Shown in pieces: positions 27,643 to 37,819 of a stretch of 64,000 nucleotides of DNA. The stretch is from NCBI RefSeq assembly GCF_003751805.1, contig NZ_RKHQ01000001.1, forward strand, positions 806,001 to 870,000, given 5' to 3'. The translations under genes and the position numbers were made by a program. The notes under the pieces are model-generated. The model had not been told where the DNA came from. It searched no databases and worked only from the letters and a program-made list of their open reading frames with translations. Within the stretch, counting starts at the first letter, position 1; each line of letters opens with the position of its first letter. Origin of the DNA: Salana multivorans (GTDB lineage Bacteria; Actinomycetota; Actinomycetes; Actinomycetales; Beutenbergiaceae).

Positions 27643-28554
27643 GTGAAGGTCGATCCGGCAAGCCTGCTCGTCGCAGGCCCGTGGGAGCACCAGTTCGTCT
27701 CGGCGAACGGGTCCCGGTTCCACGTGGCGACCGCCGGCGACGACGACGCCGACCTCGTCCTGCTCCTCCACTCCTTCCCGCAGACCTGGTACGCGTGGCG
27801 GGAGCAGATCCCGGCGCTCGCCGCGGCGGGCCGGCGCGTGGCCGCCATGGACCTGCGCGGCTTCGGCAGCTCGGACAAGCCGCCGCGCGGGCACGACACG
27901 CGCTCGCTCGTCGCTGACGTCTCGGGCGTCATCCGCTCGCTCGGCGCCTCGAACGCCGTCGTCATCGGCCACGGCTACGGGGGCCAGGTCGCCTGGGCGA
28001 TGCCGGCGTTCGCGCCGACGGTGACGCGGGCGATCGGCGTCGTGTCCGCGCCGCACCCGCGCGCGCTGCGCCGGCCGGGGACCGTCCCGTGGCACACGCT
28101 GCGCTCGCTCGCCTACGCCCAGCTCCCGTCCGCCCCCGAGCGCCGGCTGCGCCGGGAGTGGGTGCGTCAGCTCGTGCGCGGCTGGGCCGCCCCCGGCTGG
28201 ACGCCGGACCCGAGGGCCCTCGACCTCTACGTGAACGCGATGCGACAGCCCGCCGCGGCCCACCACGTGCTCGAGCAGGCGCGCTGGCAGGTCCGCTCGA
28301 CCCGCCGCCCCTCCGGCCAGGCGGTCGTCTCGGCGCTCGGCGACCCGGTTCCCGTCCCCGTGCTCTCGCTGCACGGGGAGGCCGACCGCTGCCTGCCGCC
28401 GAGCACCCGCGACGGTGACGCCGACTACGTCGCCGAGAGCTTGACCGCCAGCGTGATCCCGGGGGCCGGCCACTGGCTCCCCGAGGAGGCGTCCGAGGCC
28501 GTGACGGAGGCGATCCTCGCGTTCCTCGCCTCGCTCCCGACCGACGAGGACTGA
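27643..28554 (+). CDS. EphE-like alpha/beta hydrolase with substituted nucleophile
   Basis: 303 aa. LLLHSFPQTWYAW (oxyanion), MDLRGFGSSDKPPRG, GEADRC (Asp248) and GAGHWLPEE (His277) match epoxide-hydrolase-like proteins such as mycobacterial EphE. The elbow reads VVIGHGYGGQVAW, with Gly111 where the family has Asp (GHDWGG) or Ser. Without that side chain the usual covalent mechanism cannot run. The position next to nth and crp matches EphE synteny. TAGCCT (which also contains the upstream stop) lies seven bases before GTG 27643. Confidence 0.85.
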   Translation: MKVDPASLLVAGPWEHQFVSANGSRFHVATAGDDDADLVLLLHSFPQTWYAWREQIPALAAAGRRVAAMDLRGFGSSDKPPRGHDTRSLVADVSGVIRSLGASNAVVIGHGYGGQVAWAMPAFAPTVTRAIGVVSAPHPRALRRPGTVPWHTLRSLAYAQLPSAPERRLRREWVRQLVRGWAAPGWTPDPRALDLYVNAMRQPAAAHHVLEQARWQVRSTRRPSGQAVVSALGDPVPVPVLSLHGEADRCLPPSTRDGDADYVAESLTASVIPGAGHWLPEEASEAVTEAILAFLASLPTDED

Positions 28555-28599
28555 CGGGTCGCGAAGCGGCACGCCCGAGAGACCCGGGGCCGAGCGGTC

Positions 28600-29259
28600 C
28601 TAGGCCGAGAGGCCGACCCCGATCCGCGGGCACACGCCCGCGAGGCAGCACTCCGAGCACAGCGGCTTGCGCGCGTGGCACACCCGGCGCCCGTGGAAGA
28701 TGAGCCGGTGGGAGAGCATGACCCACTCCTGCGGCGGGAACAGCTCGGCCAGCTCGGACTCGACCACCACCGGGTCCGTGCTCCGCGTCCAGCCCAGCCG
28801 CCGGGACAGGCGCCCGACGTGGGTGTCGACGGTGATGCCCGGGATGCCGAACGCGTTGCCGAGCACGACGTTGGCCGTCTTGCGCCCGACCCCGGCGAGG
28901 GCGACCAGCGCGTCCAGGTCGGCTGGCACCCGTCCGCCGTGGTCCGCGACGAGGGAGCCCGCCAGCGAGACGAGCGCGGCCGCCTTGCGTCGGAAGAAGC
29001 CGAGCGGGCGCAGGACGTCCTCCAGCTCGCCGAGGTCGGCCGTCGCGAGCGTCGCGGCATCCGGGTAGCGGGCGAACAGCTCCGGGGTCACCTCGTTGAC
29101 GCGGACGTCGGTCGTCTGGGCGGACAGCACGGTCGCGACGAGCAGCTCGTAGGCGTCGCGGTGGTTCAGCTCGCACCGCGCGTCCGGGTGGGCGAGGGCC
29201 AGGAGCTCGTTGACGACCTCGGGCGGCGCGCACCGAATCTCGGGTTCTGGGCGGTGCAT
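28600..29259 (-). CDS. nth: Endonuclease III (DNA glycosylase/AP lyase)
   Basis: 219 aa, normal length. Excises oxidised pyrimidines and cuts the resulting abasic site. Helix-hairpin-helix [18 protein letters not shown] contains the catalytic Lys, [13 protein letters not shown] the catalytic Asp, and the C-terminal C-x6-C-x2-C-x5-C motif binds the 4Fe-4S cluster ([17 protein letters not shown]). TAGCGT lies exactly six bases before ATG with no ribosome site, suggesting a leaderless mRNA. Divergent from crp, convergent with the EphE-like gene. Confidence 0.97.
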   Translation of the reverse strand: MHRPEPEIRCAPPEVVNELLALAHPDARCELNHRDAYELLVATVLSAQTTDVRVNEVTPELFARYPDAATLATADLGELEDVLRPLGFFRRKAAALVSLAGSLVADHGGRVPADLDALVALAGVGRKTANVVLGNAFGIPGITVDTHVGRLSRRLGWTRSTDPVVVESELAELFPPQEWVMLSHRLIFHGRRVCHARKPLCSECCLAGVCPRIGVGLSA

Positions 29260-29343
29260 GGTGCCACGCTACGGCGTGGGTGGCAGACTGACCCCCAAGC
29301 CAGCCCGACCGGTCGACCGACCGTGCAGCCGCCAGGAGTGAAC

Positions 29344-30021
29344 GTGACGGACGACGTCGTACGCAGCACCGCGTTCTTCAACGACCTCGACGAGGAGAGC
29401 TACGCGGCGATCCGTGGCGCGATGACGCCCACGAACGTCCGCCGCGGCGAGATCCTCTTCCGCGAGGGTGAGGAGGGCGATCGCTTCTGGGTCATCGTCT
29501 CCGGCAAGGTGAAGCTCGGGCACACCGCACCCGACGGCCGCGAGAGCCTCATCGCGGTGCTCGGTGCCGGTGAGATCGTCGGCGAGCTCTCGGTCTACGA
29601 CCCGGGCCCGCGCACGGCGACGGCGACGGTGCTCGCGCCGTCCGCGATGCTCGAGCTCGACCGCTCGCGGTTCCTCGAGCTCCTCGCCGAGCACCCGAGC
29701 CTCGCGCGCCAGCTCCTGCGCTCGCTCGCCCAGCGGCTGCGGCGCACGAACGCCGCGCTCGCCGACCTCGTCTTCTCGGACGTTCCCGGCCGCGTGGCCA
29801 AGGCGCTGCTCGACCTCGCGGCGCGGTTCGGTCGTCCCGTCGCGCAGGGCATCCGCGTGCCGCACGACCTCACGCAGGAGGAGCTGGCCCAGCTCGTCGG
29901 CGCCTCCCGCGAGACGGTCAACAAGTCGCTCGCCGAGTTCTCCAGCCGCGGCTGGATCCAGCTCGACGGCCGCGCCGTCATCCTGCTCGACCTGCAGCGC
30001 CTGGAGAAGCGCGCCCGCTGA
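29344..30021 (+). CDS. crp: Crp/Fnr-family regulator (CRP/GlxR ortholog)
   Basis: 225 aa, the size of Mycobacterium CRP and Corynebacterium GlxR. The cyclic-nucleotide-binding domain spans ~10-120, with GEIVGELSVYDPGPRTATATV matching the cAMP phosphate-binding cassette (GE-S-----R-A). The C-terminal winged helix contains LTQEELAQLVGASRETVNKSLAEF. AGGAG seven bases before GTG 29344. Two candidate operators (12824 and 21563) are in this window. Synteny with nth supports orthology to the mycobacterial global regulator. Confidence 0.95.
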   Translation: MTDDVVRSTAFFNDLDEESYAAIRGAMTPTNVRRGEILFREGEEGDRFWVIVSGKVKLGHTAPDGRESLIAVLGAGEIVGELSVYDPGPRTATATVLAPSAMLELDRSRFLELLAEHPSLARQLLRSLAQRLRRTNAALADLVFSDVPGRVAKALLDLAARFGRPVAQGIRVPHDLTQEELAQLVGASRETVNKSLAEFSSRGWIQLDGRAVILLDLQRLEKRAR

Positions 30022-30109
30022 CCCGCTGACCCGCGGGGACGCCGCGCTTCTGTCGACCGTCGTCGGCGCGGACGTGCTCGGCGTGGCCGCCGGGCGCGTG
30101 CCCGCCACT

Positions 30110-30139
30110 GGGTCGCCCGAACGCACGTCCGGGCGACCC
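30110..30139. terminator. Bidirectional hairpin between crp and ridA
   Basis: Perfect 10-bp arms GGGTCGCCCG/CGGGCGACCC with a 10-nt loop, between two converging genes. Confidence 0.65.
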
Positions 30140-30145
30140 GACGGA

Positions 30146-30604
30146 TCACCGCACGACGGCGACGACCTCGATCTCGACGGCCGCGTCGAGCGGCAGCGCG
30201 GCGACGCCGACGGCGGAGCGCACGTGCCCACCGTCGAAGATCTCCCCGAGGAGCGTGCTCGCCCCGTTGGCGACGGCGGGCTGGCCAACGAAGCTCGGCT
30301 CGGACGCCACGAACACGGTCACCTTGAGGATGCGCTCGACGTTGTCGAGGCCTCCGGCGGCGTCGGCGACGGCCGCGAGCGCGTTGAGGGCTGCCGTCCG
30401 CGCAAGCATCGCGGCGTCGTCGAGGCTCACCCCGCCGGGGCCGACCTTCCCGGTGACCGCCATCGCGGTCCCGATGAAGGGGAGCTGGCCGGAGGTGTGG
30501 ACGAGGTCGCCGTGACGCACGGCGGGGACGTAGGCGGCCACCGGCGCCGCGACGGGCGGCAGCTCGAGGCCGAGCGCGGCGAGGCGCGCGGAGGGCGTGG
30601 TCAT
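30146..30604 (-). CDS. ridA: RidA/YjgF/YER057c-family protein
   Basis: About 152 aa, slightly longer than typical (~130 aa) through its N-terminus, as in the actinobacterial subgroup with an AARLAALGLELPP start. LVHTSGQLPF, the central helix with NALAAVADAAGGLDNVERILKVTVFV and AVGVAALPLDAAVEIEVVAV are conserved, but the last segment has AVGV where canonical imine deaminases carry the substrate-binding Arg, so enamine/imine deamination is uncertain. ATG 30604 overlaps the DUF4177 stop by one base (TGATG). Confidence 0.9.
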   Translation of the reverse strand: MTTPSARLAALGLELPPVAAPVAAYVPAVRHGDLVHTSGQLPFIGTAMAVTGKVGPGGVSLDDAAMLARTAALNALAAVADAAGGLDNVERILKVTVFVASEPSFVGQPAVANGASTLLGEIFDGGHVRSAVGVAALPLDAAVEIEVVAVVR

Positions 30605-30762
30605 CACTTCTCCCCGGTGGGGCGCTTGAGGTAGGCGACGAGGCCGTTGTTCGGGCCGGGCACGACCTGGACGAGCTCCCAGCCGTCAGCCCCCCACTGG
30701 TCGAGGATCTGCTTGGTCGCGTGGATGATGAGCGGGACGGTGGCGTACTCCCAGGTGGTCAT
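30604..30762 (-). CDS. DUF4177-type small protein, 52 aa
   Basis: Translated directly from the sequence: begins MTTWEYATVPLIIHATKQIL, then LDQWGADGWELVQVVPGP and a NGLVAYLKRP end. The W-E-Y start and GADGWELVQVVP are the DUF4177 signature. A GAGGAC ribosome site precedes ATG 30762. It is coupled to ridA through the TGATG overlap, and the same pair (Rv3678A-Rv3678c) occurs in mycobacteria. Function unknown. Confidence 0.9.
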   Translation of the reverse strand: MTTWEYATVPLIIHATKQILDQWGADGWELVQVVPGPNNGLVAYLKRPTGEK

Positions 30763-30771
30763 GTCCTCAGG

Positions 30772-31185
30772 CTAGGGCAGGACCCGGCGCGCGGCACCGA
30801 GGCGCTTCTCCGGGAACCGGGCCGTCCCGTCGGCGGCGCGCAGCCGCTCCTGCTCGAACCGGGTGCGCAGCTCGGAGTCGTAGAGGAGCCGCTGGCGCCA
30901 CGGCACCGTCGATCCGGCGGCCTGGCGCACCATCGCGCGCCGCTCCCGCTCGGTGAGCCCGCCCCAGACGCCGAACTCCATGCCGGTCTCGAACGCCTCG
31001 ACGAGGCACTCCATCCGGACCTCGCACGCGAAGCACACGAGCCTGGCCTCGCGCTGCGCGGCTCCCTGGACGAACATCGCGTCGGGGTCGCTCCCCCGAC
31101 CCGACCGAGCGCCGGCGCACGCGGCCAGACCCGTCCAGCTCTCCCCGGCGGTGGGGCCGTGCTCGGCCCCTGTCGTCACTGACAT
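30772..31185 (-). CDS. WhiB-family Fe-S transcription factor (WhiB4/WblA-like)
   Basis: 137 aa. Four cluster Cys: one in LAACAGARSG, then VCFACEVRMEC supplying the C-x2-C-x5-C set, followed by the GVWGG turn and the basic ERERRAMVRQ segment that contacts DNA or sigma factor. Its place between ridA and ponA matches mycobacterial whiB4 and streptomycete wblA. An AGGAGG site six bases before ATG shows this gene, unlike several neighbours, has a leadered start. The C-terminal tail (~40 aa) is basic. Confidence 0.93.
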   Translation of the reverse strand: MSVTTGAEHGPTAGESWTGLAACAGARSGRGSDPDAMFVQGAAQREARLVCFACEVRMECLVEAFETGMEFGVWGGLTERERRAMVRQAAGSTVPWRQRLLYDSELRTRFEQERLRAADGTARFPEKRLGAARRVLP

Positions 31186-31348
31186 GCGGCACCTCCTGCG
31201 GCCAGCCTCTCCCGGGACGGGCGCGGTTTCCTGGGACCAACGTCCGTTGCCGCAGCCGCACCCGGGCCGGCGCGTTCACACAGGATCACCACATTGCCGC
31301 TGCCACCGGCACACACCGCTGTCAGGGGTGCCGTCTACCCTGGAGGTC

Positions 31349-33895
31349 ATGACGTCTCGTGCCCCTCGCCACCGCGTCAACGTCTTCCAGGCGATCGCGC
31401 TCCTCATGGCGTTCCTGCTGCTCGCCGTGCTCGGCGGCGTGCTCTCGGCCGGGCTGCTCATGCCCGCCGTCGCCGCGATCGGAACGACGTCGGCCGCGGC
31501 ACAGCAGGTCTTCGACGACCTTCCGACCGAGCTGGAGATCCAGCCGCCGTCGGAGGCGTCCCGCATCCTCGCGTCGGACGGCTCGCCACTGGCGACGTTC
31601 TACGCCGAGAACCGCGTCGTCGTCCCGCTCGACCAGATCGCGCCGATCATGGCGAACGCGGTCATCGCGACGGAGGACAAGCGGTTCTGGGAGCACAAGG
31701 GCATCGACCCCGAGGGCCTCATGCGCGCGGCCCTGCGCAACCTTCAGGGCGCGGCGCAGCAGGGCGCGTCCACGCTGACGCAGCAGTACGTCAAGAACGT
31801 GCTCATCGAGGCCGGTGTCTCCTCGGGCGACGAGGAGGCGATCGAGGCGGCCAAGGAGGCGGACGGCGCCGAGGGCATCAACCGGAAGCTGCGCGAGATG
31901 AAGCTCGCGATCTCGCTCGAGAAGGTCTACACCAAGGACCAGATCCTCGAGGGCTACCTCAACATCGCGCAGTTCGGCGGCCGGAACATCTACGGCGTAG
32001 AGGCCGCGTCGCAGTACTTCTTCGGGCACGGCGCCGCCGAGATGACGGCGGGCGAGGCCGCGCTGATCGCCGGCATCACGAAGAGCCCCGGCATGTACGA
32101 CCCGTCGCTCGCCAAGGACGGCTTCGACAACGGGGCGACGTTCGAGACGGCGACGAACCGCCGCGACACCGTGCTGTGGCAGATGTTCGACCAGGGCTAC
32201 ATCACACAGGCGGAGTACGACGAGGCCGTCGCCCAGCCCGTGGCCGAGATGCTCCACCTCACCCCGACGCCGGTCGGCTGCGCGTCCGCCGGCATCAGCG
32301 CCTACTTCTGCGAGTACGTCACCAAGGTGCTGATCTACGACGGCTACCTCGCCGACACCGCCGACGAGTCGCGCGAGGTCCTGCGCCGCGGCGGCCTCAC
32401 GATCACGACGACGATCAACCCGACGCGCCAGCAGCAGGCCTACGACACGCTGGCCTCCTGGACGCCGGAGAACGACCCGACGTACCGCTCGAAGAAGGGC
32501 GAGGCCGGCATCTCCTCGGCGATCAGCAGCGTCGTGCCCGGCACCGGGGACATCGAGGCGATGGTCCAGAACACGAGCTACGGCGACAAGTCCGACGAGT
32601 TCCCCCGCGCCACCAAGGTCAACTTCAACGTCGACCGGGCCTACGGCGGCGGCGACGGGTTCCAGACGGGCTCGACGTTCAAGGCGTTCGTCGTGACGCA
32701 GTGGCTGATCGACGGCGGATCGCTCGCCGACACGGTCAACGCCAATCCCGGCCAGGTCTTCACGCGGAAGGACTGGACGATCTCCTGCTCGCCCGAGTCG
32801 ATCCCTGACGAATGGCCACCGAAGAACCTCGAGACGGGCGTGAGCGGCAACGCCCCCGTCCTCAAGGTGACCGAGCAGTCCGTGAACACCGCGTTCGCGT
32901 ACATGGGCACGAAGATGGACCTGTGCGCGCTGCGCGACACCACGTCGCGGATGGGCGTGCACGTCGGCACCGGCACGATCGACCCGAAGTACCTGACCGA
33001 GAACAGCCCCTCCCGCGCGCTCTTCGAGGCGCAGAAGGGCGCCGACATCCTGGCGACGCCGTCAATGGTGCTCGGCTCCAACACGATCGCGCCGCTCACC
33101 ATGGCCGCCGCCTTCGCGACCTACGCCGCCAACGGGGTGTACTGCGAGCCGCGCTCGGTCACGGCGATCACCGACCGCGACGGCAACGCCATCGAGGTGC
33201 CGGCTCCCACGTGCAGCCAGGCGCTCGACCCGGCCATCGCCGCGGGTGTGACCTATGCGCTGGAGAACGTCGTCCAGAACGGGACCGGCAAGGATGCTCG
33301 GATCGGCCGACCGGTCGCCGGCAAGACCGGAACCGCGAACAGCGACGTCCACGCGTGGTTCGTCGGCTACACCCCGCAGCTCTCCACGGCCGTGTGGGTC
33401 GGCCACAGCGAGGGTGACATCCCGATGATGTACACGACGCTCAACGGCCGGTACTACAGCCAGCTCTACGGCGGCAAGGTGCCTGCGCCGATGTGGGGCG
33501 ACTACATGAGCAAGGCCATGGAGGGGCAGGAGGTCATCGGCTTCGCCGAGGCCCAGGAGCGCCAGATCCACGGCGAGAAGGCCCAGGTCCCGTCCGTGAT
33601 CGGCAAGTCGGCCACCGACGCGAAGGCGATCCTCGAGGCCGAGGGCTGGTCCGTCCAGATCGGCGAGGCGCGGAGCTCCAACATCGCCGAGGGCCGGATC
33701 GGCGCCCAGTCGCCCGGCGGCGGCGCCATGGTCTTCAAGAGCCAGGCGATCGTCATCTACCCGAGCTCCGGCCCCGCGCCGGTCGAGACGCCGCCGCCCG
33801 CCGAGGGCGACCAGGGCGGCAACCAGGGCACCGGTCAGGGAGGCCTCGGAAACGGGCAGACCGTCCTGCCCGGCGTCCCCGGAGGCGACCGCTGA
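31349..33895 (+). CDS. ponA: Bifunctional penicillin-binding protein (PonA2-like) with PASTA domain
   Basis: 848 aa from ATG 31349. Cytoplasmic basic start, one membrane anchor (AIALLMAFLLLAVLGGVLSA), glycosyltransferase-51 domain (ATEDKRFWEHKGID with the catalytic Glu; GASTLTQQYVKN), transpeptidase domain (GSTFKAFVVTQ with Ser, EQSVNTAF, GKTGTAN), one PASTA domain (VPSVIGKSATDAKAILEAEGW) and a Gly/Gln-rich tail. Polymerises and cross-links peptidoglycan outside the membrane. TACCCT lies seven bases before ATG, suggesting a near-leaderless mRNA even though GGAGG is present two bases away. Confidence 0.96.
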   Translation: MTSRAPRHRVNVFQAIALLMAFLLLAVLGGVLSAGLLMPAVAAIGTTSAAAQQVFDDLPTELEIQPPSEASRILASDGSPLATFYAENRVVVPLDQIAPIMANAVIATEDKRFWEHKGIDPEGLMRAALRNLQGAAQQGASTLTQQYVKNVLIEAGVSSGDEEAIEAAKEADGAEGINRKLREMKLAISLEKVYTKDQILEGYLNIAQFGGRNIYGVEAASQYFFGHGAAEMTAGEAALIAGITKSPGMYDPSLAKDGFDNGATFETATNRRDTVLWQMFDQGYITQAEYDEAVAQPVAEMLHLTPTPVGCASAGISAYFCEYVTKVLIYDGYLADTADESREVLRRGGLTITTTINPTRQQQAYDTLASWTPENDPTYRSKKGEAGISSAISSVVPGTGDIEAMVQNTSYGDKSDEFPRATKVNFNVDRAYGGGDGFQTGSTFKAFVVTQWLIDGGSLADTVNANPGQVFTRKDWTISCSPESIPDEWPPKNLETGVSGNAPVLKVTEQSVNTAFAYMGTKMDLCALRDTTSRMGVHVGTGTIDPKYLTENSPSRALFEAQKGADILATPSMVLGSNTIAPLTMAAAFATYAANGVYCEPRSVTAITDRDGNAIEVPAPTCSQALDPAIAAGVTYALENVVQNGTGKDARIGRPVAGKTGTANSDVHAWFVGYTPQLSTAVWVGHSEGDIPMMYTTLNGRYYSQLYGGKVPAPMWGDYMSKAMEGQEVIGFAEAQERQIHGEKAQVPSVIGKSATDAKAILEAEGWSVQIGEARSSNIAEGRIGAQSPGGGAMVFKSQAIVIYPSSGPAPVETPPPAEGDQGGNQGTGQGGLGNGQTVLPGVPGGDR

Positions 33896-34887
33896 GCCGC
33901 CACGGTTCGTCGGGTTCCGGGGGGCGCGCGGGGCGGCTGGTCGGCCTCGGCGCGCTCGGCGTCGCAGCCGTCGGCGCGCTCGGCGTCGGCTGGGCGCTGG
34001 TGGAGGCACACGCGTTCACGGTCCGGCACGCCCGCGTCCCGGTCCTGCCCGCGGGCTCCGCGCCGACGCGCGTCCTGCACGTCTCCGACCTCCACCTCGT
34101 CCCGACGCAGGCCGACAAGATCGCCTTCGTCCGCGACCTGGCCACGCTCGAGCCCGACGTGGTCGTCGACACCGGCGACAACATGGCGCACCGCGACGCG
34201 CTCGCCCCGCTCGTCGACGCCCTGGAGCCGCTGCTCGCGCGGCCGGGCGCCTTCGTCATGGGCTCGAACGACTACTTCGCACCGAAGGCCAAGGCGTGGT
34301 CGCGCTACCTGCGTCGCGATCCGCGGACGGCGGACGGCACCGCCCTCGCCCGCGCGATCGACGGAGCGACGGGCCGGACGACGGAGCGCCTCCCGGCCGA
34401 CGAGCTCGCGCGTCTCATGCGCGAGGCCGGCTGGAAGGACCTGACGAACCGGCGCGACGCCATCGTCACCGACGGGGTGCACCTCGACCTCGTGGGCGTC
34501 GACGACCCCCACCTCGACCGCGACGAGTTCCCCGCGCGTGCGCCGCTGCCCCGCGGGGCCCTCCGGGTCGGGGTCGCCCACGCCCCCTACCTGCGCGTGC
34601 TGGAGCGGATGCGCGACGACGGCGCCTCGCTCGTCCTGGCCGGTCACACCCACGGCGGCCAGCTCGCCCTGCCGTTCTACGGGGCGCTCGTCACGAACTG
34701 CGACCTCGACCGGTCGCGCGCCAAGGGGCTGCACGGCTGGCCCGGGCCCCGGCCGGACGCACCGGGCGGCGAGGACTCGATCTGGCTGCACGTGAGCGCG
34801 GGCCTCGGGACCTCTCCGTTCGCGCCCGTGCGCTTCGCCTGTCGTCCCGAGGCGACGCTGCTCGAGCTGGTCGCCGCCGACGGCTGA
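33892..34887 (+). CDS. Membrane-anchored metallophosphoesterase, CTG start
   Basis: 331 aa. N-terminal membrane helix (LVGLGALGVAAVGALGVGW), then the calcineurin-like metal motifs: VSDLHL, DTGDN, GSNDYF and LAGHTHGGQL. This is the Rv3683/YaeI-like type that follows ponA in mycobacteria. No ATG, GTG or TTG lies in frame before the membrane helix. CTG 33892 has a perfect GGAGG six bases upstream and overlaps the ponA stop as CTGA, so it is the best start. Substrate unknown; a cell-envelope role is inferred from coupling to ponA. Confidence 0.88.
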   Translation: MSRHGSSGSGGRAGRLVGLGALGVAAVGALGVGWALVEAHAFTVRHARVPVLPAGSAPTRVLHVSDLHLVPTQADKIAFVRDLATLEPDVVVDTGDNMAHRDALAPLVDALEPLLARPGAFVMGSNDYFAPKAKAWSRYLRRDPRTADGTALARAIDGATGRTTERLPADELARLMREAGWKDLTNRRDAIVTDGVHLDLVGVDDPHLDRDEFPARAPLPRGALRVGVAHAPYLRVLERMRDDGASLVLAGHTHGGQLALPFYGALVTNCDLDRSRAKGLHGWPGPRPDAPGGEDSIWLHVSAGLGTSPFAPVRFACRPEATLLELVAADG

Positions 34888-34915
34888 CGTCGACGTCGAC
34901 CCCTCCCACGACGCG

Positions 34916-34960
34916 GACGACGGCGGGCGGCCACCTCGAGGGTGACCGCCCGCCGTCGTC
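34916..34960. terminator. Long bidirectional hairpin
   Basis: Perfect 15-bp arms GACGACGGCGGGCGG/CCGCCCGCCGTCGTC around a 15-nt loop, between the convergent metallophosphoesterase and mgsA genes. Confidence 0.85.
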
Positions 34961-34973
34961 GTTCCCCGGTCGC

Positions 34974-35423
34974 TCAGCGCGAGACGGGAGCACCGCCGTC
35001 CCAGGCCCGGTCCCCGATCTCGGGGCGGGTGCCCCACTCCTGCGCAAGCAGGGGCGAGGAGATGAGCATGTCGGCGGTGGCGACGTTGCAGGCGACGGGC
35101 ACGTTCCAGACGGCGGCCAGGCGCAGGAGCGCCTTGACGTCGGGGTCGTGCGGCTGGGGCTCGAGCGGGTCCCAGAAGAACACGAGCATGTCGACGAGAC
35201 CCTCGGCGATCAGCGCGCCGATCTGCTGGTCCCCGCCGACCGGGCCGGACAGCAGCCGGGTCACGGGCAGGCCGAGCTCGTACTCGAGCATGGTGCCGGT
35301 CGTGCCGGTGGCGTAGAGCCGGTGCCGGGCGAGCGTGCCGCGGTTGAACTCGGCCCAGCGCAGCAGGTCGACCTTCTTGTTGTCGTGGGCGACCATCGCG
35401 ATCGAGTGGACGACGTCGGTCAT
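34974..35423 (-). CDS. mgsA: Methylglyoxal synthase
   Basis: 149 aa, normal length. Converts dihydroxyacetone phosphate to methylglyoxal and phosphate, bypassing lower glycolysis when phosphate is short. His13 (VAHDNKK), Asp65 ([12 protein letters not shown]) and His92 (PHDPD) correspond to the E. coli active-site His19, Asp71 and His98 with a constant offset of six. GGAGG five bases before ATG 35423 fixes the start over the longer frame. Confidence 0.96.
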   Translation of the reverse strand: MTDVVHSIAMVAHDNKKVDLLRWAEFNRGTLARHRLYATGTTGTMLEYELGLPVTRLLSGPVGGDQQIGALIAEGLVDMLVFFWDPLEPQPHDPDVKALLRLAAVWNVPVACNVATADMLISSPLLAQEWGTRPEIGDRAWDGGAPVSR

Positions 35424-35646
35424 GTCCCCTCCTTGTGTCGGGTGGCGCACTAGGTGCGGGTCGGTCCCGATGGACCGACCCCTCCAGCGTGCGCCCGCAA
35501 TGTGTCGGGACCATGACGCCTCGGTGACGGCGGGGTGAGAGCGGCGGTGACCTCCGCCACGACCTCGTCATCCCCGTCAAGAGCAAGGCTCGCGCGGGTC
35601 ATGGACGGCCGAGGCACGGCCCTCGCGACCCGGCCGGACGCCTCGA

Positions 35647-35676
35647 TTCGGAACTTCGGCGATCGGAGGCTATCCT
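35647..35676 (+). promoter_or_regulatory. Promoter of tRNA-Pro
   Basis: TTCGGA, an 18-bp spacer, then TATCCT; the tRNA begins 39 bp after the -10 box. The remaining 35451-35646 holds the mgsA upstream region and shows no gene. Confidence 0.5.
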
Positions 35677-35715
35677 TGTCTGCGGCCCCCCTCGTGCGGG
35701 CCGATCGTCCGACAT

Positions 35716-35790
<75 letters not shown>

Positions 35791-35814
35791 GCAGACGGTG
35801 TCGCTCGACATCGG

Positions 35815-35849
35815 AATGGCTCGGACCCACACGTGGGGTCCGAGCCATT
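35815..35849 (+). terminator. tRNA-Pro terminator hairpin
   Basis: Perfect 14-bp arms AATGGCTCGGACCC/GGGTCCGAGCCATT with a 7-nt loop, followed by CGTCG. Confidence 0.8.
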
Positions 35850-35947
35850 CGTCGTCTCCGCGTCGGGACGAGGCACCGCGCGGCCCCTCGGGCGCCACGC
35901 GGGGTGGGCCTATCCTCGTCAGGAACGAGAACCGAGGGAGGTCATCG

Positions 35948-37750
<1,803 letters not shown>

Positions 37751-37819
37751 CCCAGGACGACGTCCCGCGCGGCAGCGGGGCCACCCGGGCGCGACCACGC
37801 GCACCCGACGGGCCGGTGG

